From Bacteroidetes bacterium UBA6661 (GTDB lineage: Bacteria > Bacteroidota > Bacteroidia > AKYH767-A > OLB10), in NCBI GenBank assembly GCA_002455375.1, contig DKKR01000059.1:1-8645 (forward strand): a stretch of 8,645 nt of DNA. Reading direction: 5' to 3'. A model generated the notes under the pieces. It was not told where the DNA came from. It was given only the letters and a program-made list of their open reading frames with translations, and ran no database searches. Both the position numbers and the translations under genes were made by a program. Shown here in pieces: positions 1 through 6,732 of the stretch; positions within the stretch are counted from its first letter, which is position 1, and every line of letters starts with the position of its first letter.

Positions 1-1485
1 CTCTTCAAACATAGAATAGGCAGTCCAAATGGTCATGCCGCGTAATGCTTCTGTGCGGCTGATACTGTTTTCTATTTCAAAACCTTCAGGCGGAAATCCC
101 TTCTGGTCTTTACGCACTACAGCAGCATAGAAACCATAAAGCGGGTTAATATCTTCAACGGGAAAGTCGCTGCCCAAGGCTAACATGCCTGTTTCTTTTA
201 ACAAGGCATTATTTGAATACGCATCATGAATTCTTACGCTGCCAAGTCTTTTTTCTGCCCAATACATATCACTGGTAGCATGTGTTGGTTGAACACTTGG
301 TATTATTGAATAGTCAGAAAAATACTTTAAGTCATCATGATTTACAACCTGGCAATGTTCAATACGCCATCTGAAATCATTTTTTGTTTTAAGGTTGGCA
401 GCATAGGTTTTAAGCATAAAACGATTTGCAGAATCGCCAATGCAATGTGTATTTAGCTGAAATCCATGCTCCATTACTTCTTTGACTGCCAATCGAATAG
501 AGTCCTTGTCTTGAAGTATAAACCCATAATGTCCGGGCAAGTCGGAGTAGGGTTGAAGAAGACATGCACCTCTTGAACCTAATGCACCATCGGCATAAAG
601 TTTAAACGACCTTACATCAAGCCTGTCAGATTTATATTTTCCTTTTTCGAACCAGTATTTTTTACTCTCATTCGTCAGTTCGGCCATGGCATAAATTTTC
701 ATGCTAAGGGTTCCGGTCTTTTGCAGTGAATCGAGTAATAGAATATCAGAGACTCTTAATCCGGCATCAACCACAGAAGTCAGTCCTACGGCAAAACAAT
801 TTCTCTCTCCCTTAATTAGTCCTTCAGTTTTTATCTGAGCTGTAAATTCCGGAATATGTGCCTTTACAATGTCAACGGCATTATCAATCAAAAGTCCCGT
901 TAAACGGTTGTTTTTAGTTATTATCTCACCACCCTGAACCTTTGTTGAAGTTGTTATACCTGCAATATCCAATGCTTTTTGGTTGACTAAAGCAGCATGA
1001 CCATCAATACGCATCAGATAAACAGGGGTGTTTGGAAACATACTATCTAAAACAGACTTGTCGGGAAATTCATTATCAGACCAGTCATTTTGATCCCATC
1101 CACGACCTAAAATCCAACTGAATTTATTGGTTGAGGCATATTCCTTTACCCTTTGCAGGACTTCATCAAACGATTTTGTTCCAAAAAGCGGGCATTTGGG
1201 CAGGTCTGTACTGTAGCCATAAAAATGACAGTGAGCATCAATAAATCCGGGATAAACACTTTTACCCATAAGGTCTATTTTCTGCCGGCACTGATACTTA
1301 GCTTCAAGTGCATTGCTGCCTGTTTCTACTATCTTGCCATTGGAAACTACCATTGCCTGTACTATAGAAAAGGTACTGTCAACAGTATATATTTTACCAT
1401 TAAAAAGAATCAGGTCTGCTGCTGGTTTTTGGCTGCATCCTACGGCTATCAATAGCAGCAGCAACGTTGGTTTAATTGACTTCAA
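1..1485 (-). CDS. Amidohydrolase family 3 (YtcJ-like) lipoprotein, C-terminus cut by window edge
   Basis: The frame is open without a stop from 1485 to the left edge (495 codons). YtcJ-like proteins are about 550 residues, so roughly the last 50 are missing. Motifs occur in family order: PGFIDAHCH with the metal-binding HxH (H85, H87), DGHAALVN near 161-167, DGALGSRGA near 299, THCIGDSA (H347), EHC (H377) and LGSDFPVE (D440). The family is metal-dependent and hydrolyses C-N bonds (N-substituted formamides and related amides); the substrate here is unknown. The N-terminus (Lys residues, five Leu, then IAVGC with Cys17) is a lipoprotein signal, so the enzyme is probably membrane-anchored outside the cytoplasm. 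No ATG exists in frame upstream. TTG at 1485 is chosen because it lies just before the signal peptide and about 20 nt downstream of a good -7 box. An upstream in-frame TTG (1512) overlaps that box. The identity is solid; the start is probable. Confidence 0.93.
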   Translation of the reverse strand, partial: MKSIKPTLLLLLIAVGCSQKPAADLILFNGKIYTVDSTFSIVQAMVVSNGKIVETGSNALEAKYQCRQKIDLMGKSVYPGFIDAHCHFYGYSTDLPKCPLFGTKSFDEVLQRVKEYASTNKFSWILGRGWDQNDWSDNEFPDKSVLDSMFPNTPVYLMRIDGHAALVNQKALDIAGITTSTKVQGGEIITKNNRLTGLLIDNAVDIVKAHIPEFTAQIKTEGLIKGERNCFAVGLTSVVDAGLRVSDILLLDSLQKTGTLSMKIYAMAELTNESKKYWFEKGKYKSDRLDVRSFKLYADGALGSRGACLLQPYSDLPGHYGFILQDKDSIRLAVKEVMEHGFQLNTHCIGDSANRFMLKTYAANLKTKNDFRWRIEHCQVVNHDDLKYFSDYSIIPSVQPTHATSDMYWAEKRLGSVRIHDAYSNNALLKETGMLALGSDFPVEDINPLYGFYAAVVRKDQKGFPPEGFEIENSISRTEALRGMTIWTAYSMFEE

Positions 1486-1509
1486 TGTTAGTGTTTTAAA
1501 ATCAGGTTT

Positions 1510-1541
1510 CAAATATATATAAACGAGGCTCGACTTAGAAA
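1510..1541 (-). promoter_or_regulatory. Bacteroidota-type promoter for the amidohydrolase gene
   Basis: On the minus strand, TATATTTG (1517-1510) matches the Bacteroidota -7 consensus TAnnTTTG exactly. A TTTC (1541-1538) lies 20 nt upstream, one base from the -33 consensus TTTG. The implied transcript starts about 20 nt before the TTG start codon at 1485, which supports that start. This is a pattern match only. Confidence 0.6.
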
Positions 1542-1575
1542 CAGGCAGGTATTGAAAAATATTTTTTAAATTAAA

Positions 1576-1606
1576 CTTGTATCAATTAAAACCTGCTGTA
1601 TATTTA
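1576..1606 (+). promoter_or_regulatory. Bacteroidota-type promoter for the histone H1-like gene
   Basis: CTTG (1576-1579) is followed after 19 nt by TATATTTA (1599-1606). Each element is one base from the TTTG and TAnnTTTG consensus, and the spacing is right. Transcription would start near 1612, giving a leader of about 35 nt before the ATG at 1648. It is divergent from the promoter at 1510-1541. The rest of 1486-1647 shows no coding frame or other recognisable element. Confidence 0.55.
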
Positions 1607-1647
1607 CGCAAAAAAGAACACATTCTCACCATCAATCTTGTTTACCC

Positions 1648-2196
1648 ATGGCAAAAGCATCAAAATCAAAAAAATCTGCTGCTAAGAAAAAAGCAAAACC
1701 TGCTCGTAAGGCAAGTGGTAAAAAGGCAGCTAAAAAGAAACCTGTAGCAAAAAAGAAGGCTACTAAAAAGAAAGTTGCAACTAAGAAAAAAGCAGCAACC
1801 AAAAAGAAAGCTGCACCAAAGAAAAAAGTTGCTACTAAAAAGAAGACTGCAACTAAGAAAAAAGCAGCGCCAAAGAAAAAAGCAGCTACCAAAAAGAAAG
1901 TTGCACCAAAGAAAAAAGTTGCTACTAAAAAGAAAGCAGCTCCTAAGGTTGTAGCAAAAAAAGTGGTATCAAAACCGGTAGTGAAAAAACCTGCGCCTAT
2001 GCCAAAGGAAAAACCTGAGGAAGTACAGCCTGTAATAACTTACGAAACAGAGATTATTGAAATAGTCAGGCCGATTGAAATAGATACAGATGATAATGAC
2101 ACAAAGATGGATGAGAAAGAAATGATGGACGATGATGTGTCATTTAACGATGATCTATTTAGCCATTCATCAGACGATGATGATGATGATATGTAA
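1648..2196 (+). CDS. Histone H1-like lysine/alanine-rich protein with acidic tail
   Basis: This 182-residue protein has three zones. Residues 1-37 are a basic Lys/Ala/Ser lead. Residues 40-99 are ten hexapeptides of the form KKK followed by VAT, AAT, AAP, TAT or VAP. Residues 100-182 pass through a Val/Pro/Lys linker into an acidic tail rich in Asp and Glu that ends in six Asp and a Met. The basic part resembles the C-terminal domain of eukaryotic histone H1 and bacterial H1-like proteins (AlgP and Hc1 types), which bind DNA without sequence specificity. A nucleoid role is therefore likely by analogy. There is no signal peptide or membrane segment. The ATG at 1648 begins with MAKASKSKK and has no clear Shine-Dalgarno sequence, usual for the phylum. 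The acidic tail recalls HMG-box proteins, where such tails fold back on the basic part; that role here is inference. Low complexity makes similarity searches unreliable. Confidence 0.85.
   Translation: MAKASKSKKSAAKKKAKPARKASGKKAAKKKPVAKKKATKKKVATKKKAATKKKAAPKKKVATKKKTATKKKAAPKKKAATKKKVAPKKKVATKKKAAPKVVAKKVVSKPVVKKPAPMPKEKPEEVQPVITYETEIIEIVRPIEIDTDDNDTKMDEKEMMDDDVSFNDDLFSHSSDDDDDDM
1765..1944 (+). repeat. Ten 18-bp (hexapeptide) repeats inside the H1-like gene
   Basis: Ten 18-bp units encode KKKxAx hexapeptides (residues 40-99). A higher-order repeat is also present: the stretch beginning GCACCAAAGAAAAAAG at 1813 recurs at 1903, identical for over 30 bp and near-identical further upstream, a 90-bp (five-unit) offset. 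Codons alternate between AAA and AAG and between GCT and GCA, so the DNA is not perfectly uniform, but the array is a clear candidate for length variation by slippage or unequal recombination. Confidence 0.9.
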
Positions 2197-2214
2197 AATG
2201 TAAATAGTTGATAT

Positions 2215-2245
2215 AAAAAAAGCCTTGCACTGCAGGGCTTTTTTT
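2215..2245. terminator. Bidirectional intrinsic terminator
   Basis: Seven A, then GCC-T-TGC, a 3-nt loop ACT, GCA-G-GGC, then seven T. The GC stem has one T-G pair and is extended by the A/T runs. It lies 18 nt after the H1-like stop codon and 44 nt after the hsdR stop on the other strand. Because it is symmetrical, it can end both convergent transcripts. Confidence 0.85.
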
Positions 2246-2253
2246 GTTTGTAG

Positions 2254-2273
2254 TTTACACTTTTTGGTGTAAG
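2254..2273 (-). other. Small hairpin just downstream of hsdR
   Basis: TTACAC (2255-2260) pairs with GTGTAA (2267-2272) across a 6-nt loop, extended by one T-G pair. It lies 16 nt past the hsdR stop and before the T-run terminator. It has no T tract of its own, so it may protect the 3' end of the transcript or have no function. Confidence 0.4.
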
Positions 2274-2289
2274 CTTGTTTTGGGACAAA

Positions 2290-5229
2290 TCATGCTTGTT
2301 CCTTGTAAATTGCATGTCTTATGATATTGTCAACCAGTAAATCAAAAATTCCTCCAGTGTCTTTGTATAGAGGTTCTCTGGTCTTACGAACCTGTCCTTT
2401 TTGTTTGTAAGTGTCAATGATAAGTTGTCTGATTTGAGCAGCAACGGTCAATTGTAAGAAAGTCGGATTGTCTTTGTTGGCTGAAATGAGTTTTAACAAG
2501 TCCTCATTTGTCATTGTCTCTGCGTAAATTTCTTTGATGATTATTTCGTCACCGTCTTCAATTTTGAAAAGTTGTCGGATGTTGTCAATAACATCTTCAA
2601 TGGTCGCTTTGGGTGGAACGATAGGTGAGGTCGGCTTGCCGGGTTTTGGTTCTCTTACTGTGTTTGGGTTTTTCTTTTCGCCCAAATATTTAACGGCTGC
2701 TTTCTCAACTGTTACGCTTGCCAATGATTTTTTCAAAGTGCCTTCACTGCCAAGTTTTATTAGTTTTCCTGCAATCAGGTCAGCGAAAAATGCAAACTGA
2801 ACTAACTTGTCGCTGAACAGCGTAAACTGGGCAAAGAAGTTGAACTTCTTCACATACTTTAAAAGTAAGTTGACAAATGATTTTCTTTCCTCTTTGTCTG
2901 TTATGGTTTTTTCAAACTGCAAACGGAACGCTAAACACATGGCTGCAAACACAGCATCATTTCTTTCCTGTGCAGTTTCTAACAGTTGCTCAATCATGTC
3001 TTCCGAAAAGATGTTGAAAGCCATGATTTCGTCATAAAGCTCTTGCAGTTCGCTTGGGTCAGGGTCTGTGTCACGAACTTTTGCTCCTTTGCGGTATTTG
3101 CTGAACGCTTTGAAAATATCCTTTGCATTGTTCGTAAAGTCAATCACTGTGGTTTTGTTCTTGCCAGGGTATTTTCTGTTAAGTCGTGAAATGGTTTGCA
3201 CTGCGTTTACGCCTTTTACCACCTTGTCTAAATACATGGCACATAATAATGGCTCGTCAAATCCTTGCTGAAACTTGTTGGCAACAACCAGAATTTTGTA
3301 TTCGTCTTTTTCAAAATAACTTTCAATGGGTGTTTCTTCGCTTAGTTCAAGGTTGTTTACTTTGGCTTCTGTCAACGGTTCTTTGCTTACTTTTTCAATG
3401 AAGTCGGTAAACGCAAAAATGATTTTATAGCCAAGGTTCTTTTTTTCAATAATGCTTTTGATTGCCAAATAGTAATTGTATCCTGCTTGTCGTGATGAAG
3501 CCACAACCATTGCTTTGGCTCTGCCCTCCAACAATCCTTTTACTTCGTTTTCAAAATGCTCAACAATTACGGTTGACTTGTATTGAATTACACTTTCGTC
3601 TTCATAAGCAATGTCACGAAGCAATTTTGTAATTAAGCCTTCCGGGTATAGTTTATCATCGGGCTTTACCCAAGTAGTGTTTAGATGGTAAAGTGTTTTG
3701 TAAGAAATGATGTTATCTGCAACATCTAATATATAATCTTCTTTTATGGCTTCATCTTCAGTGTAAACATCAAATGGTTTTCCGAAAAGGTTGATAGTTT
3801 TTTCTATGGGTGTGGCGGTAAATGCCACATAAACCTGTTTTGAAATATCAAGGTTTTTGAAGGTTTCTTCGGCTTCATCTTCCCATGTTCCTTCCTCTTC
3901 GTTTGTGCTTTGCTGTTCGTTTGGAATAGGTTCATTAGCAAAAGTTGTTCGCACATTTTTACCCATTTTTCCGCCTTGGCTGCGGTGTGCTTCGTCAATC
4001 AAAAAAGCCACTTTCAGATTTTTCAAGGTTTCATCGGCTTGCAATTCCTTTTGAACGTAGTTGAATTTTTGAATAGTGGTAACAATAATATTGGTACGGC
4101 TTCTGATGCCTTTCAGCACATCTTCGGCTTTGTCGGTAAAAATGATTTTGCGTTTCAGGTGGGTGAACTTTTCCAAATCATCTTTCACATTCTTATTCAA
4201 ACTCTTGCGGTCGGTGAGTATAAAAATGATGTCCAACACTTTTTCGTTGTTGGTGTTTTTGTTTAAGCTGTCTAAGCGTTCTGCCATCCAGCCGATGGTT
4301 AGTGTTTTACCTGCACCCGGACTGTGATTGATTAAATATTTTTTGCCCAACACATCATGCGTTTCGGCAAAGTCCAATAAATCGGCTGCAAGGTTTCTTG
4401 TGCTTCGCAACTGGTGGAAACGTGGCATAATGGTAAATGCAGGACTTTGTCGTTCTGCATTGGCTGCAACATAAATCAGAAAGTATTCTAAAAAGTCGCA
4501 AATGTATTCGGGCGAAAATGCCTGACCGTATAAATGCCAAATCGGGTATTCACCTTTCGGGATTTCAGGATTTTCTTTGTTTTCCAAACCTGTATTGAAT
4601 GGCTGAAAATATTTTTCATCACTTGGGTTGGTGGCAACTTTGGCTTCATCGGTATCGGCTGCAAAGTGTGCAAATGCCAGCGAAAATATTTTGCTTACAA
4701 AATGTCGTCTTTCAGTGTATTGGGTAATAGCATCGGCATAGGTGCTGGCTTCGCCTGTTTCGCCATGATGTTTCAACTCTGCTGTAATTATGGGCAAGCC
4801 ATTAAGATACAAAACCAAGTCAATGGCTTCGGTGGTATCATCGGCTAAGTAAAATTCTTTTTTGTAAGCGAAAATATTTGCCTTGTAAGCTGTTTGTTGT
4901 TCTGCACTGTGGTTGCTTCTTGGGCGTGGCGTGAATAAATAAATCCGTTTGCCTTTTAGTTCAATACCGTCTCTTATAATTCGCCACAACGGTTTAAGGG
5001 CAATTTCTTCTTTAATGGCTTTAATGATTTGCCTTCCTGTGTCGCTGCCAAAATAGTTGGTTTCTAATTCTTGCCAAGTGTCTTTTTGGGTTTGCTGAAT
5101 AAATTCGGTTACATGGCTTTCTACAAAATAATATTCCTTGTCTGCCATATCGGTAACCGACAAAGCACGATACCCGAAATGCGTTTTCAGGTATTGGCAA
5201 ATGTGGTTATGGAATACTTCTTCTGTCAT
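2290..5229 (-). CDS. hsdR: Type I restriction enzyme, restriction/translocation subunit HsdR
   Basis: This 979-residue protein is the normal length for HsdR, the subunit that translocates DNA using ATP and cleaves it within the HsdR2-HsdM2-HsdS complex. The N-terminal nuclease has the PD-(D/E)XK pattern D137 ... E151-L-K153 (in AIDLVLYLNG and ITAELKHHG). A Q-like motif (FHQLRSTRN, 271-279) precedes Walker A NHSPGAGKT (301-309, K308). Next come helicase motifs IDEAHRSQGG (DEAH at 412-415), AFTATP (469-474), VVANKFQQGFDEP (648-660) and QTISRLNRKYPGK (678-690, with the motif VI arginines). The last 280 residues are helical and probably the subunit-interaction region. No motif is broken, so the enzyme looks functional. 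The ATG at 5229 lies 9 nt after the RhuM-Fic stop and has no strong ribosome site. It is the last gene of the operon and is followed by the terminator at 2215-2245. Confidence 0.97.
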   Translation of the reverse strand: MTEEVFHNHICQYLKTHFGYRALSVTDMADKEYYFVESHVTEFIQQTQKDTWQELETNYFGSDTGRQIIKAIKEEIALKPLWRIIRDGIELKGKRIYLFTPRPRSNHSAEQQTAYKANIFAYKKEFYLADDTTEAIDLVLYLNGLPIITAELKHHGETGEASTYADAITQYTERRHFVSKIFSLAFAHFAADTDEAKVATNPSDEKYFQPFNTGLENKENPEIPKGEYPIWHLYGQAFSPEYICDFLEYFLIYVAANAERQSPAFTIMPRFHQLRSTRNLAADLLDFAETHDVLGKKYLINHSPGAGKTLTIGWMAERLDSLNKNTNNEKVLDIIFILTDRKSLNKNVKDDLEKFTHLKRKIIFTDKAEDVLKGIRSRTNIIVTTIQKFNYVQKELQADETLKNLKVAFLIDEAHRSQGGKMGKNVRTTFANEPIPNEQQSTNEEEGTWEDEAEETFKNLDISKQVYVAFTATPIEKTINLFGKPFDVYTEDEAIKEDYILDVADNIISYKTLYHLNTTWVKPDDKLYPEGLITKLLRDIAYEDESVIQYKSTVIVEHFENEVKGLLEGRAKAMVVASSRQAGYNYYLAIKSIIEKKNLGYKIIFAFTDFIEKVSKEPLTEAKVNNLELSEETPIESYFEKDEYKILVVANKFQQGFDEPLLCAMYLDKVVKGVNAVQTISRLNRKYPGKNKTTVIDFTNNAKDIFKAFSKYRKGAKVRDTDPDPSELQELYDEIMAFNIFSEDMIEQLLETAQERNDAVFAAMCLAFRLQFEKTITDKEERKSFVNLLLKYVKKFNFFAQFTLFSDKLVQFAFFADLIAGKLIKLGSEGTLKKSLASVTVEKAAVKYLGEKKNPNTVREPKPGKPTSPIVPPKATIEDVIDNIRQLFKIEDGDEIIIKEIYAETMTNEDLLKLISANKDNPTFLQLTVAAQIRQLIIDTYKQKGQVRKTREPLYKDTGGIFDLLVDNIIRHAIYKEQA

Positions 5230-5238
5230 GGACTTGAT

Positions 5239-6231
5239 TTACTTGATTTCAGGATTACTTTGATTGGCAACTAAACTGACAATCAATTGTATCATTAATT
5301 CTTTTTCTTCTGGTTTACTTTGTGCTACCAGCAGGGCAATGGCCGTTAATCCGTTGTCGTTTATTTTTATTTCACCGTTGGCTTTAAAGCGGTGTTTGTT
5401 TTTCTCCAAAAACCAGATAAAAAGAAAAGCTCCAATGCGCTTATTTCCGTCATTAAACGAGTGATTTTTAATCACAAAATACAGCAGGTGTGCCGCCTGC
5501 TCTTCAATACTGGGATAAAGGTATTGCCCGCCAAAAGTTTGCACGATGCTTTGCAACGAACTTTGAAAACCACTGTCTTTTTCTTTGCCAAACAGATCGG
5601 TGGCTTCTTTTTTTGCGATTAACTGTTTCTTTAGTTCCGCAATTGCAGCTTTGGCTTCCTCATATTTTATATCGTAGGTAATGTTTTCTGATAGCTTTCC
5701 TGTTTTTACACTATGGCTGTCGTATTGGTTAAGCAGCACAAAACTTTGGGTGTAATGGCTTATGATTTCCAAAAGCCCTTTGGCTTCCTGCAATTGAAGG
5801 TTTTCGCTTTTGCCCGACTGCTCAATCAGTTGCACCATTTTGCCCAATTCGTCTAATCGTTTTTGGTTTATGGTGTAACCCTTTACTAAATACTCCTTGA
5901 GCCGTTGGGTAGCCCATTGGCGGAATTGTATTCCTCGTTTAGTATTGACACGGTAGCCTATTGAAATAATTACGTCAAGATTAAAATGCTCTAAACTCCT
6001 GGCTACCATTCTTTTGCCCTCTTGCCGAACTGTTCGGAATTTCCGAACAGTTGCGTCTTGCTCCAACTCACCCAAAGTGAAAATTGATTTTATATGCTCG
6101 CTTATGTTTGCCTTGCTTGATTGAAACAATTCAACAATTTGTGCTTGGGTGAGCCAAACGGTATCGCCATCAAATTGCACCGCTATTTCAGTATTGTCGT
6201 CTTCAGTTTTGTATATCACTATTTCATTCAT
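5239..6231 (-). CDS. RhuM-family protein with C-terminal Fic/Doc domain
   Basis: This is a 330-residue two-domain protein. Residues 1-120 match the RhuM N-terminal domain: DTVWLTQAQIVELFQ (23-37), TVRKFRTVRQEG (61-72), FNLDVIISIGYRVNTKRG (83-100) and FRQWATQRLKEYLVKGY (103-119). A helical linker (about 121-215) leads to a Fic/Doc fold with FGGQYLYPSIEEQAA (233-247) and the catalytic motif HSFNDGNKR (257-265, His257). Fic enzymes usually transfer AMP to a protein hydroxyl. The Lys at position 264, where most Fic proteins have Gly, is the Doc arrangement, and Doc phosphorylates EF-Tu. The RhuM domain is a putative DNA-binding domain often encoded inside type I restriction loci; its job is unknown. 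ATG 6231 is preferred over an in-frame TTG at 6243 because MNEIVIY matches the paralogue start and lies 1 nt after the previous stop (TAAGATG). Family assignment is firm and function uncertain. Confidence 0.92.
   Translation of the reverse strand: MNEIVIYKTEDDNTEIAVQFDGDTVWLTQAQIVELFQSSKANISEHIKSIFTLGELEQDATVRKFRTVRQEGKRMVARSLEHFNLDVIISIGYRVNTKRGIQFRQWATQRLKEYLVKGYTINQKRLDELGKMVQLIEQSGKSENLQLQEAKGLLEIISHYTQSFVLLNQYDSHSVKTGKLSENITYDIKYEEAKAAIAELKKQLIAKKEATDLFGKEKDSGFQSSLQSIVQTFGGQYLYPSIEEQAAHLLYFVIKNHSFNDGNKRIGAFLFIWFLEKNKHRFKANGEIKINDNGLTAIALLVAQSKPEEKELMIQLIVSLVANQSNPEIK
6028..6052. repeat. Perfect 25-bp palindrome inside the RhuM-Fic gene
   Basis: Arms AACTGTTCGGAA (6028-6039) and TTCCGAACAGTT (6041-6052) are exact reverse complements around a single T. 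The site codes for TVRKFRTV (residues 61-68). An RNA copy could form a stem of about 10 bp with a short loop. It lies 370 bp from the counterpart at 6398-6422. Confidence 0.95.
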
Positions 6232-6232
6232 C

Positions 6233-6601
6233 TTATGCAGCAATTACATATTTTACCAAATAATCTTTAAGCCGTTGGGTAGCCCATTGGCGAAATTGAG
6301 TGCCACGTTTGGAGTTTACCCGGTAACCTACAGAAATAATAACATCCAAATTGTAAAATTCTATTACCCTCTTAATCGTTCGGCTCCCTTCAGTTTGAAC
6401 TGTCGCAAATTTTGCGACAGTTGAATTTGGGTCTAATTCTCTCTCTTTAAAAACATTGTTGATGTGCTTTCCAATGGTTTTAATATCCCGGTCAAAAACA
6501 AGGGATAATTGCTGGCGGTTGAGCCACACAGTATCACTTTCAAGCATTACCGATACTTGAATGCCTTCAGGCGATTGATAAATTTCTATTTGATTTTCCA
6601 T
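6233..6601 (-). CDS. Short RhuM-domain protein (no Fic domain)
   Basis: This 122-residue protein consists almost only of the RhuM N-terminal domain: DTVWLNRQQLSLVF (23-36), TVAKFATVQTEG (61-72), YNLDVIISVGYRVNSKRG (83-100) and FRQWATQRLKDYLVK (103-117). It aligns with the RhuM-Fic protein without gaps from residue 23 to 117, then ends in YVIAA and stop, where the longer protein continues into its linker and Fic domain. A further ATG at 6655 would add 18 residues but lies inside the fragment reading frame. The ATG at 6601 fits the paralogue and overlaps the previous stop (TAATG). Its own stop is 1 nt before the next ATG. It could be a truncated paralogue or a functional short form, such as a DNA-binding partner of RhuM-Fic. 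The truncated gene upstream shares its tail, which favours an established short form. Confidence 0.85.
   Translation of the reverse strand: MENQIEIYQSPEGIQVSVMLESDTVWLNRQQLSLVFDRDIKTIGKHINNVFKERELDPNSTVAKFATVQTEGSRTIKRVIEFYNLDVIISVGYRVNSKRGTQFRQWATQRLKDYLVKYVIAA
6398..6422. repeat. Perfect 25-bp palindrome inside the short RhuM gene
   Basis: Arms AACTGTCGCAAA (6398-6409) and TTTGCGACAGTT (6411-6422) are exact reverse complements around a single T. It codes for TVAKFATV (residues 61-68), the same place as the palindrome in the RhuM-Fic gene. Four of twelve arm positions differ from that site, each change matched in the opposite arm. Confidence 0.95.
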
Positions 6602-6732
6602 TATGTTGCAATAAAATAGTTTGAAAAATAATCTCTCTGCCGCTGGGTAGCCCATTGGCGGAATTGTGTGCCGCGTTTTGAGTTTACCCGATAGCCGACT
6701 GAAATTATCATGTCAAGATTATACAAGTTCAT
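6601..6732 (-). pseudogene. Remnant of a third RhuM-domain gene (43 codons, still open)
   Basis: The frame starts at ATG 6732, overlapping the hsdS stop by 4 nt (ATGA), and ends at TAA 6603-6601, overlapping the next ATG by one base. It encodes LYNLDMIISVGYRVNSKRG and FRQWATQR, matching residues 83-110 of the short RhuM protein. The tail ending YFIAT aligns with YVIAA, with the stop in the same position. The first 80 or so residues, including the palindrome region, are absent; the hsdS end joins directly to the homologous part. It is too small to be a full RhuM domain, so remnant is the preferred reading, but it may be translated by coupling and could help carry ribosomes from hsdS to the next gene. 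Confidence 0.8.

Larger units (their letters stand above)
5902..6666 (-). repeat. Three direct repeats marking a ~369-bp tandem RhuM array
   Basis: A 27-bp stretch coding for the FRQWATQR region occurs at 5902-5928, 6272-6298 and 6640-6666, with one base different in the second copy and one in the third relative to the first. Spacings are 370 and 368 bp, close to the 369-bp length of the middle RhuM gene. The repeats are the best conserved part of longer homology: 30 of 35 residues are identical between the Fic-fused and short copies (residues 83-117), and 32 of 40 between the short copy and the fragment. All lie in the same orientation, so recombination between them would delete or duplicate whole units. 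Confidence 0.93.

Noticed and set aside
1153..1522. Two plus-strand frames opposite the start of the amidohydrolase
   Set aside because: They lie antisense to a gene with all family motifs intact and have no recognisable domain.
1558..1595. A possible short gene or RNA in the divergent intergenic region
   Set aside because: No open frame with a start, and no stable stem; the region is explained by two promoters.
1632..1892. Minus-strand frame rich in Phe/Ala opposite the H1-like repeats
   Set aside because: It is the antisense of Lys/Ala codons (AAA, AAG and GCN read as Phe, Leu and Ala types); no independent start context or family resemblance.
2534..4848. Many 60-120 residue frames on both strands within hsdR
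   Set aside because: hsdR is continuous with all motifs in order; these are shadow frames without domains or promoters.
6028..6052. Rho-independent terminator at the RhuM palindromes
   Set aside because: No T tract follows on either strand, both sites lie inside open coding frames, and downstream genes continue the operon.
6232..6243. A TTG start four codons upstream of the RhuM-Fic ATG
   Set aside because: ATG 6231 gives the paralogue-like start MNEIVIY and abuts the previous stop; the TTG lies inside the short RhuM gene.
6602..6655. An 18-residue upstream extension of the short RhuM protein starting at ATG 6655
   Set aside because: The extension overlaps the remnant reading frame and has no counterpart in the paralogue; ATG 6601 overlaps the preceding stop and fits the family start.
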